From CAUZIR01 sp965250195 (lineage in GTDB: Bacteria; Chloroflexota; Dehalococcoidia; Lucifugimonadales; UBA2962), in assembly GCA_965250195.1 (NCBI GenBank), contig OZ252295.1, positions 248,001 to 312,000 on the forward strand: a DNA stretch of 64,000 nt. Reading direction: 5' to 3'. The notes under the pieces were generated by a model. The model worked only from the letters and a program-made list of their open reading frames with translations, had not been told where the DNA came from and did no database searches. This document shows positions 1-7,276 of this stretch, piece by piece. The stretch's first letter is position 1, and each line of letters opens with the position of its first letter. The position numbers were made by a program, and so were the translations under genes.

Positions 1-1
1 G

Positions 2-1123
2 GTCCTGGGCCTGATGTTCGTCGGAGGCCTAGGGATAATGACCCTGGCGGCCTTCCTGTTGGTGATCCTGGGACAGAGGGTCTCGCTGTTCCAACGGCTT
101 CTCATGAAGGAGAGTCTGGGAATCCTCCCGGTCAACGAAATCGGCGGACTGGTCCGATTGGCCATCCGCATCGTCATCGTCGCGGTCGCCATTCAGTTCG
201 TGGGCTTTATTGCGCTGACCGTTCGCTTCCTCGCCGTCATGGACCCGGTCGATGCGGTCGGGCAAGGACTGTTCATGGCGGTGTCCGGTTTCAACAACGC
301 CGGGTTCTCTGCCCTGCCTGGATCCGCAAGCCTCTCGGCCTATCAGACAGACGTGACCGTCATCGTCGTCATGGGGATTCTCATTCTTCTCGGCGGGATT
401 AGTCTCTGGGTGATGGCGGATGTCGTCACCCTCAGGCGCTTCTCCCTGTTCAGCCTGAACACGAAACTGGTACTGGTGGCGACAGGGTTTCTGGTCCTGC
501 TCGGCTCGGTCGTCTTTTTCGCTTTCGAGTACGGAAACCCGCCGACGCTGCAAGCGCTGTCGGTCCCGCACAAGCTGCTGGTCTCGGTGTTCGAGGCGAT
601 TAGCGGACGCACTGCTGGGTTCTCGACGGTCGATTATGGCGAGACCGAACAGCACACCAATTTCATTTTTATTAGCCTGATGTTCATTGGCGGCGCCTCC
701 GCCTCGGTCGCCGGCGGCATTAAGGTAAACACCTTCGCTGTTGTTCTGGTGGCGGTGCTATCGACGATGCAAGGCCGCACTCACGCCACGGCTTTCGGGC
801 GTGAAATTCCGGTGGTGATTGTGCAGCGAGCGATGGTCATTGGGGCCGTTGCGATAGCGGTGGTCTTTTCCTTCGCGTTTCTCCTGACGGCGGTGGAGAC
901 GGGATTCGATTTCATCGATCTGCTCTTTGAGAGTGTCTCGGCGTTCGGTACGGTGGGCCTTTCTACCGGCCTGACAGGTGACCTGTCGAGATGGGGACAG
1001 TTGATTCTGGTGGTCGCAATGTTTGTAGGCCGCATCGGCCCGCTGGGACTCGGCCTGGCGATGGCGCAGTATTCAGAGCGCGACAACTACAGGTACGCAC
1101 AGGAACGGGTTACAATAGGCTAG
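2..1123 (+). CDS. trkH: TrkH/KtrB-family K+ channel subunit, 5' end cut by window
   Basis: Membrane subunit that forms the K+ path of a Trk/Ktr uptake system. The window opens inside the gene: in-frame codons precede the first visible Met at 14, so the N-terminus and first pore loop are missing. Seen in the remaining 373 residues: a GGLGIM motif at the start, three of the family's four selectivity-filter loops (SGFNNAGFS, SGRTAGFST, SAFGTVGLSTG), the gate segment GGASASVAGGIK, and hydrophobic helices between them. It is followed 85 bp downstream by trkA, its expected cytoplasmic gating partner. KtrB and TrkH cannot be separated without the N-terminus; single-RCK partners downstream favour a Ktr-type complex. 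Confidence 0.93.
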   Translation, partial: VLGLMFVGGLGIMTLAAFLLVILGQRVSLFQRLLMKESLGILPVNEIGGLVRLAIRIVIVAVAIQFVGFIALTVRFLAVMDPVDAVGQGLFMAVSGFNNAGFSALPGSASLSAYQTDVTVIVVMGILILLGGISLWVMADVVTLRRFSLFSLNTKLVLVATGFLVLLGSVVFFAFEYGNPPTLQALSVPHKLLVSVFEAISGRTAGFSTVDYGETEQHTNFIFISLMFIGGASASVAGGIKVNTFAVVLVAVLSTMQGRTHATAFGREIPVVIVQRAMVIGAVAIAVVFSFAFLLTAVETGFDFIDLLFESVSAFGTVGLSTGLTGDLSRWGQLILVVAMFVGRIGPLGLGLAMAQYSERDNYRYAQERVTIG

Positions 1124-1208
1124 GTTCCCGCACCAGGAACAGCACGCCCACGCCGTGCCCAAGCCGCTCCCACGCTGCGGCCCTACACAACACGAGGCGA
1201 GACATTAA

Positions 1209-1865
1209 ATGAAAAAACAGGTCGTTGTAATTGGTCTGGGCAGGTTCGGTTCGAACCTCGCCACCTCCCTGTACAACATCGGCCACGACGTGCTGGCAAT
1301 GGACACGGCCGAGGAGAGGGTCCAGTCCATGATGGGCCGCGTCACCTACCCGGTAACCGGCAACGCCACCAACGAAATTGTCCTGCGGGAGCTGGGCATT
1401 ACCGACTATGACGCCGCAGTTGTCGCCATCGGCTCCGACATCGTCTCAAGCATCATGGCTTCGGTTCTACTTAAGACGCTGGGCATCCCATACGTGGTGT
1501 CCAGAGCACAAAACGAGATCCATGGCAATACGCTTGAGCGGATCGGTGTGGACAAGGTGATTCACGCTGAGGCCGAGATGGGCACGAGGTTGGCCCACAG
1601 CCTGTTCAACCCCAATGTGCAGGAGTATCTGGAACTTGCTCCCAGTTTCGGTCTTAGCCGCCTTAAGGTTCCTAATCGCTTTGACAATATGACGCTTCGT
1701 GAACTGGGATTCTCTGGACCAAGAGATCGGTACGGGCTCGCGGTGCTGGCAATCAAACGAGGCAACGACATCACCCTCAACCCGGATAGCGGCGACCGGC
1801 TTCAGACGGGTGACCTGCTGGTTCTTGCCGGCAGTGACGAATTGCTGGAGAAGCTGGAGTCCTAA
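1209..1865 (+). CDS. trkA: TrkA/KtrA-family K+ uptake regulatory subunit (RCK)
   Basis: Cytoplasmic RCK protein that binds nucleotide and gates the TrkH/KtrB pore. Seen: Rossmann motif GLGRFG near residue 9 with an acidic residue closing the second strand (AMDTAEE), an RCK_N domain to about residue 130, and an RCK_C (TrkA_C) domain in the last 75 residues ending in GDLLVLAGSDE. The 218-residue length matches single-RCK KtrA rather than the doubled E. coli TrkA. The ATG start has GAGGCGAG about 8-15 bases upstream. First of four closely spaced genes running to trkA at 2760. Confidence 0.93.
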   Translation: MKKQVVVIGLGRFGSNLATSLYNIGHDVLAMDTAEERVQSMMGRVTYPVTGNATNEIVLRELGITDYDAAVVAIGSDIVSSIMASVLLKTLGIPYVVSRAQNEIHGNTLERIGVDKVIHAEAEMGTRLAHSLFNPNVQEYLELAPSFGLSRLKVPNRFDNMTLRELGFSGPRDRYGLAVLAIKRGNDITLNPDSGDRLQTGDLLVLAGSDELLEKLES

Positions 1866-1867
1866 GG

Positions 1868-2308
1868 GTGGCCACCACCCTCTCTTCGGTGCTGGTCTCT
1901 GTCGCCGGAAACGACTCCGACGAGGAGGCGGTGAGGATGGCCTGCGGAATGCTCAACGGCAACAAGGGGCGCCTGCATATTCTCTACATCATCGAGGTCG
2001 AGCGAACCCTGCCGGTTGACGCCGAGATACCTCTCGCTACCGCGAAGGGCGACGCCGTCCTGCGCCGGATGGAGGAGGTCGCCAAGCCGTTCAAGCTGAA
2101 CCCACAGGCAGAACTCCTCCAGTCGCGCGAGGCCGGTTATGCCGTGGTGCAAGAAGCGGTAGATAAAGACGTCGAGGCCATTGTGATGGCCGTCCCCTAC
2201 CAGACGAGGTACGGGGAGTTCTCTCTGGGTACGACGATCCCCTACGTCTTTGAGCACGCACCTTGCCAGGTGATTCTGTGGCGGGACGAGAGGGACATCA
2301 CCTCATGA
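1868..2308 (+). CDS. Universal stress protein (UspA) family
   Basis: UspA-fold protein of 146 residues; members often bind ATP and modulate transporters or stress responses. Seen: an N-terminal beta strand SSVLVSVAG, a central HILYIIEV strand, and a C-terminal segment ending LGTTIPYVFEHAPCQVILW, the usual UspA closing motif. The upstream glycines of the classical ATP-binding G-x2-G-x9-G(S/T) motif are only partly kept (RYGEFSLGTT), so ATP binding is uncertain. GTG start two bases after the trkA stop; its own stop overlaps the next ATG as ATGA, so it is translationally coupled within the K+ module. A role in tuning K+ uptake is inference from position. Confidence 0.85.
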   Translation: MATTLSSVLVSVAGNDSDEEAVRMACGMLNGNKGRLHILYIIEVERTLPVDAEIPLATAKGDAVLRRMEEVAKPFKLNPQAELLQSREAGYAVVQEAVDKDVEAIVMAVPYQTRYGEFSLGTTIPYVFEHAPCQVILWRDERDITS

Positions 2309-2757
2309 CGCTGTTTGATTACTCCTCCCTAGTACCCGGCGCCAAGCGGGTGGTTGTCGTTGGGTGCGGCGGTCTGGGTTCAGTACTGGCCGGCGAACTC
2401 GCCGAGGCCGGGCACCGGGTCCGGGTAATGGACCGGAAACGCGAGGCGCTGGACACTCTGCCGCTGGGTTTTGTGTCCGACGGCGTCATCACCCCGGTTC
2501 TCGGAGACGGCACCTCGGAAGCAGACCTGATGCGCGCTTCGATCAGAGACGCGGATCTGTTCATTGCCGCTACCGGCTCAGATGCCACCAATGCACTGGC
2601 GGCACAAATGGCCCAGTACCTGTTTGATTTACAAACGGCCGTATGTCGTATAGACGAGCCCTCCAGAAAGTCTCTCTATGAGGGGCTTGGATTGGTTGCT
2701 ATTAGTGCTACGTCACTGGCCGCCGAAGCGATCATGACCACCACCCGAAGCGAATAA
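2305..2757 (+). CDS. TrkA-N domain NAD-binding protein lacking RCK_C
   Basis: A 150-residue protein consisting of one Rossmann RCK_N domain: VVVGCGGLGS (GxGxxG) near residue 20, acidic strand end VMDRKRE, then GDGTSEADLMRAS and AATGSDATNALAAQMA, all typical of TrkA N-domains. No C-terminal RCK_C domain follows; the protein ends soon after the Rossmann fold. The ATG overlapping the Usp stop (ATGA) was preferred to a GTG 42 bases upstream inside that gene. It probably forms mixed rings with the neighbouring TrkA proteins (inference), or acts as a nucleotide sensor. Confidence 0.85.
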   Translation: MTLFDYSSLVPGAKRVVVVGCGGLGSVLAGELAEAGHRVRVMDRKREALDTLPLGFVSDGVITPVLGDGTSEADLMRASIRDADLFIAATGSDATNALAAQMAQYLFDLQTAVCRIDEPSRKSLYEGLGLVAISATSLAAEAIMTTTRSE

Positions 2758-2759
2758 CG

Positions 2760-3419
2760 ATGCACGTTGTCATTGTCGGCGCGGGACGGGTGGGCTCCTC
2801 TGTGGCCAGGTGGCTGGTCGCCTCGGGCCACGAAATCGCGGTAATCGACCGGGATGAGGAACGCTGTGCGGCTCTCGAAGACGAGCTGGGCTCGGTGACC
2901 GTGACGGGCGATGGGACAGAGGGCGAGGTGCTTGCCCGAGCAGGTACCGCTAGAGCCGGTGCCGTCATAGCAACATGCGGGTCGGATGCCGATAACCTGG
3001 TGGCATGCCAGCTCGCGAGGCACCAGTTCAATGTCGCGCTGACGACCGGCCTGGTGAGGTCTGACGATCATGCGAGGCTTTTTAACCTGCTCGGCATCGA
3101 CGCCCCGATAAACATGATCGAACTCGTGTCCAGGCGGATCCAGGAGGCCCTCCCAATTGAGGGCGTGGTGCGGTTGATGGACATCTCGGGTTCCGGCTCG
3201 GCGGTGATGGTGACGGTCCGAGTGCCGCCAGGGTCCGCTGCAATCGGCAGAAGGGTGAGAGACCTTCCGCTGCCGGTCGGCGCGCTCATCCCGCTGGTAA
3301 TCGGCAGGGACGGTACCGCGGCGACTCCGAATGAAAACACCGCTCTCAAACCCGAGGACCAGGTCGTCGCCGTCACCAGCATCGACGACCTGGATCAGAT
3401 GGGGGATCTACTCACATGA
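2760..3419 (+). CDS. trkA: TrkA-family K+ uptake protein (RCK_N plus RCK_C)
   Basis: Second full-length RCK subunit of the module, 219 residues. Seen: HVVIVGAGRVGSS with GxGxxG at about residues 6-13, AVIDRDEERC ending the second strand (Asp for NAD(H)), VTGDGTEGEVLARAG, and an RCK_C domain over roughly the last 75 residues (MVTVRVPPGS to ALKPEDQVVAV). The ATG sits two bases after the previous stop, so it is co-transcribed. Together with trkA at 1209 and the lone TrkA-N protein it gives three RCK-type subunits for one pore gene. Confidence 0.92.
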   Translation: MHVVIVGAGRVGSSVARWLVASGHEIAVIDRDEERCAALEDELGSVTVTGDGTEGEVLARAGTARAGAVIATCGSDADNLVACQLARHQFNVALTTGLVRSDDHARLFNLLGIDAPINMIELVSRRIQEALPIEGVVRLMDISGSGSAVMVTVRVPPGSAAIGRRVRDLPLPVGALIPLVIGRDGTAATPNENTALKPEDQVVAVTSIDDLDQMGDLLT

Positions 3420-3432
3420 GGTCTCTGCTCAA

Positions 3433-4293
3433 TTGACTCCGTCGAAAAGGGCCTACCGGGCGAATTTTGAGTTCGCGAAGCTGGCCTATCTGGGTCCGGC
3501 CGGTACGTTCGCCGAGGAGGCCGCTATTGCCTTCGACGCCGACGCCGAGCGCGTCTCCTGCCCGTCGATACCGGCCGTGGCAGAAGCGGTGGAGTCTGGC
3601 CGGGCGGACGCTGGAGTTGTCCCGATAGAGAATTCGCTGGAAGGGGCGGTCACTTTTACCGCTGACCTCCTTATCCAAGACTCCAACCTGTTCATACACG
3701 ACGAGGTGGTGCTGCCCATTCACCACAACCTGCTCGCCGCCCCAGGGACAATTCTGGGTGACATAGGGACCGTCTATTCCCACCCGCAGGCCCTGGCGCA
3801 GTGCCGCACGTACCTTCTCCAGAACCTGCCGGACGCCAGGCCGGTCGCCGCGCTCAGCACATCAGCCGCGGTAGAACTGCTCGCTGAAGAGACGGACGCT
3901 GCGGCGATCGGCACTCTGAGTTCGGCGCGGATTTATGGCGCAAATGTCCTGGACCGAGCGATAGAGGACAACCCGAATAACGAGACCCGGTTCGTTGTGC
4001 TGGCATCTGAAGATCACGGTCCCACGGGGGACGATAAGACGTCGCTCGCGTTCACGTTCGATGAGGACGCCCCCGGACTACTGCACACGGTACTGGGTCA
4101 CGTGCTAGATGAGGGGATCAACATGGCCAAGATAGAATCGAGGCCGAACAAGCTGGAGCTAGGACGCTACTACTTTTTGCTGGACCTCGACGGCCATCGC
4201 GGCGACGCCGCGGTAGGCCGAGTCCTGGACAGGATAAGAGAGAGCGTCACCACTCTAAAAGTCTTCGGTTCGTACCCTCGCCACCGGGACTAG
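3433..4293 (+). CDS. pheA: Prephenate dehydratase
   Basis: Converts prephenate to phenylpyruvate in phenylalanine biosynthesis; cytoplasmic and feedback inhibited by Phe. Seen from the chosen TTG start (286 aa): YLGPAGTFAEEAA at residue 19, GVVPIENSLEGAV, YSHPQALAQC, the catalytic NETRF motif, then a C-terminal ACT domain with ESRPNK for Phe binding. No chorismate mutase domain, so it is the monofunctional form. The frame stays open far into trkA, but TTG at 3433 with GAGG at 3418-3421 gives the usual family length and a 13-base gap after trkA. Why it rides with K+ genes is unclear. Confidence 0.92.
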   Translation: MTPSKRAYRANFEFAKLAYLGPAGTFAEEAAIAFDADAERVSCPSIPAVAEAVESGRADAGVVPIENSLEGAVTFTADLLIQDSNLFIHDEVVLPIHHNLLAAPGTILGDIGTVYSHPQALAQCRTYLLQNLPDARPVAALSTSAAVELLAEETDAAAIGTLSSARIYGANVLDRAIEDNPNNETRFVVLASEDHGPTGDDKTSLAFTFDEDAPGLLHTVLGHVLDEGINMAKIESRPNKLELGRYYFLLDLDGHRGDAAVGRVLDRIRESVTTLKVFGSYPRHRD

Positions 4294-4334
4294 CCCGGTG
4301 AGGGTGCGGTCGCCTTTGCCGGTTAGGCAAAGGC
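4282..4334 (+). terminator. Two hairpins at the pheA 3' end (possible terminator)
   Basis: Two perfect inverted repeats lie back to back: a 7-bp stem CACCGGG/CCCGGTG around the pheA stop codon (loop 4289-4293), and a 9-bp stem GCCTTTGCC/GGCAAAGGC at 4312-4320 and 4326-4334 with a 5-base loop. No clear T-run follows on either strand, so this is a terminator-like structure in a convergent gap rather than a textbook intrinsic terminator. Confidence 0.5.
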
Positions 4335-4346
4335 CCACAGGGGCCT

Positions 4347-4628
4347 TCAGTTGCGGGAGATGTCGTCCTTGGAGGACCCGGCGCCGGCCATCTGCTCGAT
4401 GACGGGGCCTACCGCTTCACGCACCGAATCGACGGCGGGACCAACCCTCTCGCGCACCTGGGCCGCGACCTCTTCGGCCCGCTCGCGCACGACCTCACCG
4501 TAGTCGGCGAGGTCCGCCCTGGTTTCGGAACCGGGCTTGGGGGCGAGCAGCAGACCGACGACGACACCAATGACGCCGCCGACGATGAAACCCGTCAAGA
4601 AGGACCCTTCGCTTTCTTTGTCAGCCAT
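4347..4628 (-). CDS. YtxH-domain small membrane protein
   Basis: A 93-residue protein with one N-terminal hydrophobic helix (FLTGFIVGGVIGVVVGLLLA, about residues 9-28) followed by PKPGSETRADL, the signature of YtxH-domain proteins, then a charged amphipathic segment rich in E, R and V that probably forms a coiled coil. YtxH proteins are small envelope or stress-associated proteins of unknown biochemistry. It lies just downstream of another small one-helix membrane protein on the same strand, an arrangement often seen for YtxH and DUF948-type pairs. Confidence 0.85.
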   Translation of the reverse strand: MADKESEGSFLTGFIVGGVIGVVVGLLLAPKPGSETRADLADYGEVVRERAEEVAAQVRERVGPAVDSVREAVGPVIEQMAGAGSSKDDISRN

Positions 4629-4692
4629 GCCTTCCTCCCGTGTACTTGGCCCCGGTCTCCGGCCGTGTTATCTAGTCTCTAACTGGCTCCGG

Positions 4693-4962
4693 TCAATCCT
4701 CGGGATCCGGACGCTCCGATTTGCTTATGAACGGCGCCGCAGCCCTGGCGATGCCGGCAAGAAAACCGGCGCCTGCCCCAACTGGGCCGACGGTACCGGC
4801 GATGGTTGAGGTGACGTCCTCAACACCTTTAATGATCCGCTTGGTCGAGTCCACCAATGCCGTAACTTTGGCGAACACTATGAGCACGGCCAAGGTCGTC
4901 ACGAGGGTCGACGCGATGATCGCGATGTCCCTGACTACGGCGACGGTTTCTGTCCAACCCAT
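4693..4962 (-). CDS. Small membrane protein, DUF948-like (hypothetical)
   Basis: An 89-residue protein with one strong transmembrane helix (IAIIASTLVTTLAVLIVFAK, about residues 13-32), then a polar segment ending in a KSERPDPED tail. Architecture and pairing with the YtxH-type gene 64 bp downstream suggest a DUF948/YtxH-like envelope protein, but no catalytic motif is visible. Function unknown. Confidence 0.65.
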   Translation of the reverse strand: MGWTETVAVVRDIAIIASTLVTTLAVLIVFAKVTALVDSTKRIIKGVEDVTSTIAGTVGPVGAGAGFLAGIARAAAPFISKSERPDPED

Positions 4963-5070
4963 TTCTTGTTTCGCTCTCGTGCGGCCTACCCCATAATTGA
5001 GGTTGTGTGCTCGGTCGAAGGCGGATTTATGTTAGCACTTCCGGTTCGCCAGAGGGGTGCCCCTAGCCTC

Positions 5071-6060
5071 TCAAGGCTTGATGAGCATCCTGAGGGAACC
5101 GTTTTCGTCCCGGCGCTGAGTCAGAACCTCGTGTGTGCCACGCTCAGCCCAGACAATGACATCGTAAGTGTTTAGGACGTCGGGGATGATTACCTCCACA
5201 TAGGACGTGGGGGATGAGCCCACGTGCTCTTCAAGAGCGGCGAGTATGCCCGCACAGGTCTTACCGGTGCCGTCGATGATGGCCCATTCGCCAGCACCGT
5301 TAGTGGCAGCCCCGTTCGCGGCCAGGGCACCGTCCAACACGTCTACCTCGCCTGATTTTCGCAGGTCGACCTGGCGCTTAAACTCGGCCACGGACTCCCA
5401 GTACACTCCCTCGTCTCGCTCGCCCTTCGCACAGACGGCACCCCTGACGCCGACGATGTCAGGGTTGACCCTGGCCAACTCATCGAGGTCGGACATTTTC
5501 AGGTGACCGGAAAGCGCGGTGCTCATGCCGTCGCTCTTGCCTTCCAGCACCATCTCCTTGAGCTCAGGTTCGGGCACGAAGTCGAAGAGGTTGCGCCCGT
5601 CTTTCGTCAGCGTGTCGATGAGCCAGCCGTCGCACTGACTGTCCCTGGCCAGCCTCGGCATTAGATGGGGGTCCAGCCCACCCTCGTAAAGCACGTTGTC
5701 GGCGAAAAGGGAGCCGATAAGCTTTGTCTCGGTGCCTTCCAGCGCCTCCTTGGACGCGATGAGAACCTCGACGGCCTTGTCGTATTCGGCCTGCCTGAAA
5801 CCCACTTTTACTGAGGTCGCGTTCATGCGGCCCGCAGCCCATGCGGCCATCGCCACCGTGCCCTCTTGCAGGGGCACCACGCCCAAAGTCAGGCTGGCGT
5901 GGATCTCCATCGGCACTGCCTCCCGCACTGCCTTGAAAATGCCGGGCTTGGCCGAGCCGACCAGCGCCTCTTGCAGGTTCTTTACGTCGATTATGTCCGC
6001 ACCGCCCTTCATGGCCTCGTGGGCCTCGGGCAGGTTCTGGACGCTAACCATCAGCATCAT
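5071..6060 (-). CDS. mfnB: MfnB-family furan phosphate synthase fused to a TusA-like domain
   Basis: Residues 1-235 match MfnB/DUF556, (5-formylfuran-3-yl)methyl phosphate synthase, which in methanogens joins two glyceraldehyde-3-phosphate molecules to start methanofuran synthesis. Seen: MLMVSVQNLPEA at the start, GGADIIDVKN with Asp25 and Lys27, SVKVGF with Lys85, an ARDS..D149-x3-K153-D stretch, and DIVGVRGAVC. The lysine and aspartate positions agree with those described as active-site residues in the archaeal enzyme. After an Ala/Asn/Gly linker (about 243-257), residues 258-329 resemble the TusA/SirA sulfur-carrier fold: DGTGKTC with Cys269, then a V-E-V-I-I strand and an L-I-K end. The following Pro of TusA (Cys-Pro) is Ala270 here. 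Second gene after the DapA-like lyase (43-bp gap). Confidence 0.82.
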   Translation of the reverse strand: MMLMVSVQNLPEAHEAMKGGADIIDVKNLQEALVGSAKPGIFKAVREAVPMEIHASLTLGVVPLQEGTVAMAAWAAGRMNATSVKVGFRQAEYDKAVEVLIASKEALEGTETKLIGSLFADNVLYEGGLDPHLMPRLARDSQCDGWLIDTLTKDGRNLFDFVPEPELKEMVLEGKSDGMSTALSGHLKMSDLDELARVNPDIVGVRGAVCAKGERDEGVYWESVAEFKRQVDLRKSGEVDVLDGALAANGAATNGAGEWAIIDGTGKTCAGILAALEEHVGSSPTSYVEVIIPDVLNTYDVIVWAERGTHEVLTQRRDENGSLRMLIKP

Positions 6061-6103
6061 CGGCTCTGGTCTCCCACGACTGTGATTAACATTATTCCGC
6101 TGG

Positions 6104-7081
6104 CTAAGCTCCAGCTCCCCCCCGCACCCCGGCGAGGTCCGATGCCAGCTCGGTCTTTTCCTCTTCAGTCATGTCGGTGAGAGGGGCCCGGACGTGGCCA
6201 CCGGCCATGCCCATTAGTTCTCCCCAGTACTTGACCATGGGCGCTGGCAATGCGCCGTTTTGCTTTTTTATGGTCCGAGTCCACCACTCGTCGGAGAGGG
6301 CCTTGATGGGTTTTATGTGGGTGTGGTAGTAGTCGCTGTCGACGTCCCCCGCCATGGCCTTTTCAATGAAAGTGACGTAGTGATTGTTTTCGGGCGTGTC
6401 GAATCGCCAGTCGGAGGTGTTGGCGAACATAACCTGCTGGGAGAAACCGAGCTCGGGGCCCTTGAACAGTACCCATTCATCCGGAGTGGAGATGATCGCG
6501 GTCTCACCGAGCGTCCGGTGTGCCTCTATGGAGATGTCGGGGTTGAAGCTGGCTTCTTTCACGCCCACCACATTCGAGACCTGGCAGACGCGACCCAGGC
6601 CCGCGGCGCTCATGACGATGCCGAACTGGGGCGAATTGTAGAACATGATGGCTAGGTCCGTACCGTCTGCGACCTGCCTGACGAACTCTACGACCTGGTC
6701 CTCTGTCCTGGTGACGAAGTAGGGTGCCGCCAGTACCAGCAGATCGAACCCGACGCCCTCGGCGTGGTCGGCCAGCGCCGATACCTCTTTCAGCGATGTG
6801 TGGCTGACGTGGGCGGCTATGGGCCACTCCCCCCTGGCCTCGTCGGCGACTACGTCGTACACATGCAACCGTTCGTCGTGGGTGAGGGACCAGAACTCCC
6901 CCATGCCCCAGGTGCAACCGGCGCCCCGCGTGCCCAGCGCCCTGACGTGGCGGATGTTGGCTCGCAGCCCAGGCTCGTCGAGCTCGTCGTCCTCGGTGAA
7001 TGGCGTCACCAACGTGGACCACTGGCCGCGCAGGTTCTCGCGCGCCCAGCCGCCCGCCTCGTGCTTGGAGTAGTCCGCCAT
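6104..7081 (-). CDS. DapA/NanA-superfamily aldolase or lyase (not the true DapA)
   Basis: TIM-barrel class I aldolase of the dihydrodipicolinate synthase family, 325 aa. Seen: Schiff-base Lys175 in VVGVKEAS and the partner Tyr148 in MFYNSPQ. The substrate-carboxylate motif GTTGE is replaced by WGMGEFWSLT (about residues 58-67), so it should act on a different 2-keto acid or aldehyde; a housekeeping dapA is at 46490. The frame is open further upstream, but the ATG chosen matches family length and leaves room for the leader hairpins. It heads a two-gene unit with the MfnB-TusA fusion, so a role in the same pathway is plausible inference. Confidence 0.85.
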   Translation of the reverse strand: MADYSKHEAGGWARENLRGQWSTLVTPFTEDDELDEPGLRANIRHVRALGTRGAGCTWGMGEFWSLTHDERLHVYDVVADEARGEWPIAAHVSHTSLKEVSALADHAEGVGFDLLVLAAPYFVTRTEDQVVEFVRQVADGTDLAIMFYNSPQFGIVMSAAGLGRVCQVSNVVGVKEASFNPDISIEAHRTLGETAIISTPDEWVLFKGPELGFSQQVMFANTSDWRFDTPENNHYVTFIEKAMAGDVDSDYYHTHIKPIKALSDEWWTRTIKKQNGALPAPMVKYWGELMGMAGGHVRAPLTDMTEEEKTELASDLAGVRGGAGA

Positions 7082-7101
7082 CAATCCGCCCACTTCCCTA
7101 C

Positions 7102-7126
7102 CCCCTCGGCCCGTGATACCGAGGGG
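7102..7126 (-). promoter_or_regulatory. Leader hairpin close to the lyase start
   Basis: Perfect 8-bp stem CCCCTCGG/CCGAGGGG with a 9-base loop, ending about 20 bases before the lyase ATG. On the transcript it lies just upstream of the purine-rich presumed ribosome-binding stretch, so it could affect ribosome access. No known riboswitch consensus recognised. Confidence 0.45.
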
Positions 7127-7140
7127 ATTCTCTGGTGCTG

Positions 7141-7187
7141 AAAAATCTGGTCGGACCTTCGGCCGATCAGCGGCGAAGTGTCCGACC
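7141..7187 (-). terminator. Intrinsic terminator after recG / leader hairpin
   Basis: On the minus strand: an 8-bp stem GGTCGGAC/GTCCGACC continued by CTTCG/CGAAG and CCG/CGG, 16 pairs in all with one single-base bulge on each side and a 5-base loop, then AGATTTTTC. This has the form of an intrinsic terminator and lies 90 bp past the recG stop. A promoter-like sequence sits only 10 bases upstream of it, so it might instead act as an attenuator for the lyase-mfnB unit. Confidence 0.7.
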
Positions 7188-7197
7188 CACATAGGGA

Positions 7198-7227
7198 ATG
7201 ATATCGGTGCCCGAAATCGGGTGTCAA
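7198..7227 (-). promoter_or_regulatory. Sigma-70-type promoter for the lyase-mfnB unit
   Basis: On the minus strand: TTGACA (-35, perfect), an 18-base spacer, and TATCAT (-10, 5 of 6). Predicted start is near 7190, immediately before the strong hairpin and about 110 bases before the lyase ATG. The spacer contains the small dyad CCCG-AAAT-CGGG (forward strand). Confidence 0.55.
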
Positions 7228-7276
7228 TGGCACAACACTGGCGTAAACAGGTCTCCCCACACCCCCGCGATGCCGG

